10,186 nt of DNA from Gonium pectorale (lineage: Eukaryota > Chlorophyta > Chlorophyceae > Chlamydomonadales > Volvocaceae), in the NCBI GenBank assembly GCA_001584585.1, contig LSYV01000024.1:946198-956383 (forward strand), given 5' to 3'. The position numbers and the translations under genes were made by a program. The notes below the pieces were generated by a model. The model did no database searches. It was given only the letters and a program-made list of their open reading frames with translations, and was not told where the DNA came from. Of this stretch, positions 8,101-10,186 are shown one piece after another (the stretch's first letter is position 1; every line of letters starts with the position of its first letter).

Positions 8101-9211
8101 TTCTCAGTCAGCACGATCCAAATCGGACACACGGAGACCAGCGCATGGGCGGTGGAATGAGTTGCATCCCAAATGCAAACCCAGGAGTCAGGACGATCCG
8201 ATTCCGGTCCGACCCGCGCTTGCTTTGCTCGCTCTCACGTCTGTTTGCAAAACTATCGGAGCACGCTGTAATGAGCCCACCCAAGGCGATCCAGTCTAAT
8301 GCAGCCCACCGAGGCACCAACCCGCGGGTGCATCAACCCGCTTTTCCGTTCCCTCCTTCATCGCATCGACCCGCGTTTCCGTTCCCTTCTTCATTGCTCC
8401 AACCCGCGTTTCCGTTCCCTTCTTCATTGCATCAACCCGAGGGTGCACCAACCGGCGCCGCGAATGGCGCCCAGCGCAGCCGACCGCCCGGGGCTATGGG
8501 GCGGGGCTTGAGGCCGGGAAGGGCACCTCGGTGCTTCGCGCTCTCACCGGGACGGGACGGGAGCGCTTTGCTGCGGGACTTCGTTTCGCACGCAGCACGC
8601 CATACCGTACGCCGTATGCGCGTCCGCTCATGGCCTCCTGTGTTGAAGTCATATGATCTGGTTGGGGCCCTGAGGTGAGTGCCGGCCGCCGCAGAAGTAT
8701 CTTGCCACTGCGACCTTACGAACCAGCCACGTACGCTCTGGGGTGTCGGGCGACATTTACTCCCGCGGGAATGCCAGGCCGTACCCCTCTGGCAGCTCCG
8801 CTTACTGCCGCGTACCTTGGCGCGCTGAAAGCTGAAGTCCAGCGTGGGCCAGCTTGCCTGGTTCTCGTACGCGCCACGCACGGTGAAATTGCGGTCCAGC
8901 AACACCAGTGGGCTCACCACTTGCCCCGACCCCGCTCCCGCTCCGACTGACGAGCGGCTTGCGATGCCCCAGTCGGCCGCCGATAGCGCGATGTCGGCAA
9001 CAACCAGCGCCACGCGCACGGTGGGGTCGGCCATCGCCGACACCAAGTCCTCGCCGCTGCGGACCTGCACTGTCGCATCGTCGCCGTAGCTTCCGGCATC
9101 CCTCCAAAGCTGATCAGCGAGCTGGCCTGCCACGAGGCCTGTCGTGCATAGAGCCATGCATACTACCGCCCAAGCCATAAACTCCGTAACCACGCTACGG
9201 ATGGGAATCAT
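2026..9211 (-). CDS. Receptor-like transmembrane protein kinase (TKL-like), 16 coding exons, complete
   Basis: Exons on the - strand: 9211-8816, 8046-7969, 7685-7592, 7385-7117, 6852-6672, 6310-6223, 5967-5846, 5421-4737, 4213-4114, 3983-3917, 3663-3599, 3442-3380, 3237-3178, 2764-2687, 2529-2362, 2133-2026; about 873 residues. In order: signal peptide (about 1-29), ectodomain (30-328), transmembrane helix (about 330-353), linker, kinase domain (about 491-838) and short tail. Kinase landmarks: G499-x-G501-x-x-G504, K519 in VAVK, E617 in the C-helix, H692-R-D694, K696, N699, D716-F-G, A741-P-E, and C815-W with R823-P. The CW...DP..RRP ending is TKL-like. All introns are GT-AG and phases match at every junction. 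Residues expected for an active kinase are present. The protein should sit in a surface or endomembrane with the kinase in the cytosol; ligand and targets are unknown. Only the exon 7/8 boundary and the C-terminal tail are uncertain. Confidence 0.85.
2362..2529 (-). CDS. Kinase gene exon 15: end of the kinase domain
   Basis: Residues 783-838: VAYAVTIRRERPPLGQVP, then the subdomain X-XI segment with LSCWEDDPQRRP (C815-W816, R823-P824) and a last helix, EVVKMLVVIQE. The CW..DP..RRP arrangement is typical of TKL/TK-type kinases. The acceptor is CAACAG|GTC. The donor GAG|GTAAGG is strong, but the frame also continues open past it to the stop at 2026. Confidence 0.88.
2687..2764 (-). CDS. Kinase gene exon 14: alpha-F helix segment
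   Basis: Residues 757-782: DMYAFGVMLWEMLAGCRPW, then LSRTPVQ. This is kinase subdomain IX, with the invariant Asp757 and the WEMLAG helix. The acceptor is TTCAG|GAC and the donor CAG|GTGCGC, phase 0. Confidence 0.9.
2765..3177 (-). other. Intron 13 of the kinase gene (413 bases)
   Basis: Phase 0 intron with a good GTAAGC donor and a TTTCTGGTTCAG acceptor. It is relatively rich in short AC/GT runs. No coding, repeat or RNA element is recognised in it. Confidence 0.85.
3178..3237 (-). CDS. Kinase gene exon 13: P+1 loop and APE motif
   Basis: Residues 737-756: VPYMAPEAFDCSNFTITDRA. With exon 12 it forms GTVPYMAPE, which closes the activation segment. The acceptor is CTGCAG|GTC and the donor GCG|GTAAGC, both phase 0. 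Confidence 0.9.
3380..3442 (-). CDS. Kinase gene exon 12: DFG motif and activation loop
   Basis: Residues 716-736: DFGLSRLQTTVLVTRNPEVG plus Thr. D716 is the metal-binding Asp. The activation loop is short, with Thr/Ser sites at 725-726 and 730. The donor is ACG|GTCGGT, an unusual C at +3, but it is the site that joins to give the GTVPYMAPE segment. Confidence 0.88.
3599..3663 (-). CDS. Kinase gene exon 11: catalytic loop
   Basis: Residues 694-715. The first two bases complete Asp694 and the exon then reads LKPANVLVSQPD, giving HRDLKPANVLV with K696 and N699, the standard Ser/Thr-type catalytic loop. It ends KVA, directly before the DFG motif of the next exon. The acceptor is AACAG|AC and the donor GCG|GTGAGC, phase 0. 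Confidence 0.9.
3838..3877. repeat. Inverted and direct short repeat in intron 10
   Basis: GAGATGGAGGTC is tandemly repeated at 3849-3860 and 3861-3872, preceded by the inverted piece GACCTCCA (3838-3845). CAGCTGA (3844-3850) and TCAGCTG (3871-3877) are also inverted copies. The RNA could fold into a small hairpin; no function is evident. Confidence 0.55.
3917..3983 (-). CDS. Kinase gene exon 10: alpha-E helix and first half of the HRD motif
   Basis: Residues 672-693 plus one base: VLHIAVQVARALSYMHP, then TILHR. The donor CGAG|GTGGGC splits the codon of the catalytic Asp694, so the HRD motif is completed by exon 11. The acceptor CCCCTCAG is strong. Confidence 0.88.
4114..4213 (-). CDS. Kinase gene exon 9: hinge and start of C-lobe
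   Basis: Residues 638-671. Joining the two bases of exon 8 gives Gly, then PPRACLVMELMETSLEGLLYG. LVMELMETSLEGLL is the beta5-hinge-alphaD segment, with small Leu/Met at the gatekeeper region and ME at the hinge. The acceptor is CCGCAG|G and the donor ACG|GTGGGT, phase 0. Confidence 0.88.
4214..4736 (-). other. Intron 8 of the kinase gene (523 bases)
   Basis: Phase 2 intron with a strong GTGAGT donor and CCGCAG acceptor. It contains the 14-base minisatellite at 4337-4419 and the palindrome-bearing 13-mer AACCCGCGGGTGC at 4475-4487, which also occurs in intron 1. No coding sequence is seen. Confidence 0.85.
4337..4419 (+). repeat. Minisatellite, six copies of a 14-base unit, in intron 8
   Basis: The unit is GGGGTCAACGGCGA. 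Copies 4 and 5 are exact, copies 1, 3 and 6 carry one change each, and copy 2 is 13 bases long with a deletion and a substitution. The near-identity of the last copies suggests recent expansion. Confidence 0.92.
4737..5421 (-). CDS. Kinase gene exon 8: linker and kinase N-lobe with a large insertion
   Basis: Residues 410-637 plus two bases. The part before the kinase holds ELVPVTPLTPLHPDVQLGV and a long Ala/Pro/Ser stretch. The kinase begins near VELLPIVLGRGAAGRVVVG with the glycine loop G499-R-G501-A-A-G504, then RGQRVAVK with K519. About 80 Ala/Gly-rich residues (roughly 528-605) come before the C-helix FEREVAVLARC (E617) and HPNVIRMLAANL. Normal kinases have about 20 residues between this Lys and Glu; here there are 98. 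The acceptor is CTAG|AC and the donor CGG|GTGAGT, phase 2. Confidence 0.88.
5422..5845 (-). other. Intron 7 of the kinase gene (about 424 bases, 5' end uncertain)
   Basis: The 3' end is a clear T/C-rich tract ending CCACCCCCTAG. The 5' end depends on the weak exon 7 donor. The span contains an open frame in the exon 8 phase reaching back to about 5626, with a Cys-rich sequence (CAGLKPECCVGRDSC) that could be coding if an upstream acceptor is used; I judge it intronic because the pyrimidine tract overlaps it. Confidence 0.5.
5846..5967 (-). CDS. Kinase gene exon 7: cytoplasmic low-complexity linker (3' end uncertain)
   Basis: Residues 369-409 plus one base. The acceptor TTGATTGCAG|G fits the phase 2 donor of exon 6 and opens with RQCEGGRVQEDKPTGL. 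The composition (Gly, Ser, Lys, Pro, Ala) suits a flexible juxtamembrane linker. I placed the donor at G|GTAGCC, because it gives the phase needed by exon 8, but it is a weak site; the frame stays open until about 5670, so the exon could be longer with another donor. Confidence 0.5.
6223..6310 (-). CDS. Kinase gene exon 6: transmembrane helix and cytoplasmic stop-transfer
   Basis: Residues 340-368 plus two bases. Read in the phase set by exon 5 it gives GALLVVVVTAAAVLKGRR, completing a hydrophobic helix (about 330-353) followed by a basic KGRR stop-transfer, so the N-terminal part faces outside or lumen and the kinase faces the cytosol. The other two frames give no helix. The acceptor is CGCAG|GC and the donor CAG|GTGAGG, phase 2. 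Confidence 0.85.
6311..6671 (-). other. Intron 5 of the kinase gene (361 bases)
   Basis: Phase 1 intron bounded by GTACGT and CATCGCAG; it splits the coding sequence of the transmembrane helix. A reading frame continues from exon 5 for some 80 codons before a stop, but it lacks hydrophobic helix sequence, whereas splicing restores one. Nothing else is seen in it. Confidence 0.8.
6672..6852 (-). CDS. Kinase gene exon 5: membrane-proximal ectodomain and start of the membrane helix
   Basis: Residues 280-339 plus one base. It begins CEVLMGEEC and contains C280, C288 and C297, the second half of the six-cysteine set, with a sequon at N300 (NMT). After a short polar stretch it enters the membrane helix with GPLVGGIVGGI, a Gly-rich entry. 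The acceptor is AACAG|TGC and the donor G|GTACGT, phase 1. Confidence 0.85.
6864..6897. repeat. 13-base direct repeat beside the exon 5 acceptor
   Basis: CCGGATCCAGGGA occurs at 6864-6876 and again at 6885-6897, 21 bases apart, inside intron 4 just upstream (in sense) of the exon 5 acceptor. It is a local duplication of no evident function. Confidence 0.6.
7117..7385 (-). CDS. Kinase gene exon 4: ectodomain core with PRPPRIPGNNTQSR motif
   Basis: Residues 190-279. It opens RVCLPSKLSQVAVSTN, followed by PRPPRIPGNNTQSR (about 206-219), cysteines at 192, 226 and 242, and a W-rich end, YIFWLYGSYNL. N214 (NNT) is a sequon. The PRPP..PGNNTQS motif is the most distinctive mark of the family in volvocine algae as I know it. 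The acceptor is AACAG|GA and the donor CTG|GTGGGT, phase 0. Confidence 0.88.
7592..7685 (-). CDS. Kinase gene exon 3: ectodomain segment
   Basis: Residues 159-189 plus one base. It starts ARGIDLFVASNGSS and continues with a second hydrophobic strand, AELALVLGYNMAIV. N169 (NGS) is a glycosylation sequon. The acceptor CTCGCAG follows a C/T-rich tract. The donor A|GTAAGA leaves one base, which exon 4 completes to Arg. Reading the frame further upstream runs into a stop, which supports this acceptor. Confidence 0.75.
7969..8046 (-). CDS. Kinase gene exon 2: ectodomain segment
   Basis: Residues 133-158, 26 codons, phase 0 at both ends. It begins VQLGPSVVLILSRVVV and ends VAPLFQ. The hydrophobic beta-strand pattern continues directly from exon 1. 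The acceptor is GCAG|GTGCAG and the donor CAG|GTTGGT. The region carries no cysteine. The homologous segment of volvocine kinases, as I recall it, has the same 'strand then RFR' pattern; that is memory, not a search result. Confidence 0.75.
8047..8815 (-). other. Intron 1 of the kinase gene (769 bases)
   Basis: This is the longest intron, phase 0, bounded by GTACGC and a CGATTGCGCAG-type context on + (CAG acceptor on -). Its first 384 bases stay open in the exon 1 frame, but the encoded sequence is basic and low-complexity and does not resemble the ectodomain. It contains the 33-base tandem repeat at 8318-8448. I see nothing else in it. Confidence 0.8.
8318..8448 (+). repeat. Tandem repeat, three 33-base units with 16-base flanking copies, in intron 1
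   Basis: Three consecutive units (8334-8366, 8367-8399, 8400-8432) share CAACCCGCGTTTCCGTTCCC followed by a TTCTTCATTGC-type end, with a few substitutions each. They are flanked by two related 16-base pieces, CAACCCGCGGGTGCAT at 8318-8333 and CAACCCGAGGGTGCAC at 8433-8448. On the - (sense) strand the units are purine-rich (GAAGAAGGGAACGG). It looks like a small minisatellite. Confidence 0.9.
8816..9211 (-). CDS. Kinase gene exon 1: signal peptide and start of ectodomain
   Basis: Residues 1-132. An in-frame TGA lies 9 bases upstream of the ATG at 9211, so this is the first possible Met in this frame. The hydrophobic core AWAVVCMALCTTGLVAG (13-29) reads as a secretion signal; Met12 would give a more typical signal peptide and could be the true start. 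The mature part holds VRVALVVADIALSAADWGI and an N-glycosylation sequon at N108 (NFT), ending in a WPTLDFSFQRAK segment. The donor is AAG|GTACGC, phase 0, at 8815. Confidence 0.85.
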
Positions 9212-9221
9212 CGTGGTTCAT
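9195..9221 (-). other. Upstream ORF overlapping the kinase start codon
   Basis: An ATG 10 bases upstream of the annotated start, in another frame, opens an 8-codon peptide (MNHDDSHP, then TAG). It overlaps Met1 and ends before Met12 (9178), so ribosomes translating it could restart at Met12. It matters only if the transcript begins upstream of 9221. The -3 base is G for the uORF and A for Met1. Confidence 0.5.
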
Positions 9222-9428
9222 TCCCGTCCGTCTAACGCCTCCTCATTAACAGCGGAAGTATTGAAAGGCTAGGCCTTTGGCAGTGCCAAGTCAAAGGATT
9301 GCAGGCAAGCAAGTGGGTATCTCAACCCTTGAATGGTGTAGCATTATTGTTGTCACCACGGTCGGTACGGTTTACGGTTCGACATGGACCACATGGACAG
9401 TCTGAACCTAGGTGTGCTTGTCCCAAGC

Positions 9429-9443
9429 GCATATACATATACG
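9429..9443 (-). promoter_or_regulatory. Possible TATA-like element upstream of the kinase gene
   Basis: On the - strand this reads CGTATATGTATATGC, an A/T island in otherwise mixed sequence, about 220 bases upstream of the ATG. A second A/T run, GTTTAATAAGC, lies just further upstream. The position suits a core promoter, but many algal promoters lack a TATA box. Confidence 0.25.
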
Positions 9444-9902
9444 GTTTATGCTTATTAAACACTGAGTAACTTAGGGTTGTGACATGCGCTCATGCTTGCC
9501 GGAGGATATCGCCCGGGCAACGTGAAGTCTGAAGTACTGGGAGCCTAGTTAGCTTGCGCCATGCTGCTTGCGCCCACAAACGGTAGCCGCACGAACGCCC
9601 CACATCCGACACGTATGGCTAGTAGCGATATGTGCCCCACTGATTGTCTCTTTTGATATGGTCAATCCTTGACAGGGAAGCAAGGGACAGTGGGCTCCGT
9701 CATACTCCGTACCGACGCGCGCGCGCCAGGTCCCTGCATACCGTACGGGATCCTCAGTCACAACCGCGGCCGCTAGCATGACAGGTCTCAACAGACTACG
9801 GACGTTTTAGCGCAGGAAAGCTTTGCTGCGCATGCACACGGCGGCCTGCGACAAGCGCGCCCCAATCGGAAGATGCCTCTCAGTCAATAACAAGTAGGGG
9901 AA

Positions 9903-9919
9903 AAGCTTCAGTGAAGCTT
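9903..9919. repeat. Perfect 8-base inverted repeat with 1-base centre
   Basis: AAGCTTCA-G-TGAAGCTT. It is too short for a terminator-like hairpin with a loop but could be a site for a dimeric DNA-binding protein about 0.7 kb upstream of the kinase start. Confidence 0.4.
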
Positions 9920-10186
9920 GGAAAAGGGCGGAGCCCCGTGAGACCGTTCCGGGGATTTAGGTCATGAAGGGTGAAGCGTGTATGTGTACCGCAGCGGATG
10001 CATGGGCAGGGGCAACCGGTTTGACATAACCCGCACCCGCACGCACCCACCCTAAGGGGTAGGGGGGCGACAAAGAGAGACACAACCGTGTCAACCCGTC
10101 ATGAACCCCAGTGTCTGTCCGCAAGTGGGCACCAAAGCTCGTTAGAGAAGTCCCGCTTGGCCTGTGCGGGTTTAGTCGTGACCGAG

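Larger units (their letters stand above)
9222..10186. other. Upstream region of the kinase gene, no gene recognised
   Basis: The longest frames (about 80 codons near 9549-9791 and 67 near 9880-10083, both minus) have Cys/Pro/Arg-rich translations and no recognisable motif. The region should hold the kinase 5' UTR and promoter, and perhaps distal elements of a gene to the right. A 17-base palindrome lies at 9903-9919. No tRNA, snRNA or transposon end is seen. Confidence 0.65.

Noticed and set aside
8318..8448. Possible CRISPR array
   Set aside because: The 33-base units are directly adjacent with no spacers, and the genes are eukaryotic with introns.
8432..8815. Continuation of exon 1 reading frame past 8816 as a 259-codon protein
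   Set aside because: A donor at AAG|GTACGC followed by a phase 0 acceptor at 8047 joins to a strand pattern that continues the ectodomain and leads to the kinase. The read-through part is basic, contains the tandem repeat and ends in a stop.
10040..10070. G/T-rich run resembling telomere repeat units
   Set aside because: There is no regular repetition of an algal telomere unit; it is just a short C- and G-rich stretch.
9880..10083. 67-codon - strand frame upstream of the kinase
   Set aside because: Cys/Pro/Leu-rich, no motif, and no matching exon nearby.

Overview
The window looks like nuclear DNA from a green alga, most likely a volvocine or other chlamydomonadalean chlorophyte. The DNA is GC-rich, the genes are broken by many short GT-AG introns with C/T-rich acceptor tracts, the exons carry Ala/Gly/Ser-rich low-complexity stretches, and the large gene has the layout of the membrane-anchored TKL-like kinases I associate with Chlamydomonas, Gonium and Volvox. 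The species cannot be told from the sequence alone.

Layout. (1) Positions 1-74 are the C-rich 3' end of an intron, followed by the last coding exon (75-537, + strand) of a tRNA 2-thiouridylase of the MnmA/TRMU family. The rest of that gene lies to the left of the window. (2) Positions 538-2025 are a gene-poor convergent spacer that must hold the 3' UTRs of both flanking genes. (3) Positions 2026-9211, minus strand, hold one complete gene that I can reconstruct as 16 coding exons (about 873 codons). It encodes a signal peptide, an extracellular region with six cysteines and a PRPPRIPGNNTQSR motif, one transmembrane helix, a low-complexity linker, and a cytoplasmic protein kinase domain with all main catalytic residues. 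Fourteen of the 15 splice junctions are supported by matching phases and by the protein motifs they restore; the exon 7 to exon 8 junction is uncertain. (4) Positions 9212-10186 are the upstream (promoter-side) region of the kinase gene and show no convincing coding sequence.

The two genes are convergent neighbours with no evident functional link: one modifies the wobble uridine of organellar tRNAs, the other is a putative receptor-like kinase of unknown ligand. Introns 1 and 8 contain small tandem repeats. The points most worth a second look are the ectodomain, which I cannot assign to any standard receptor-kinase domain class, the roughly 80-residue Ala/Gly-rich insertion in the kinase N-lobe, a last intron that can be retained without breaking the frame, and a short upstream ORF overlapping the start codon.
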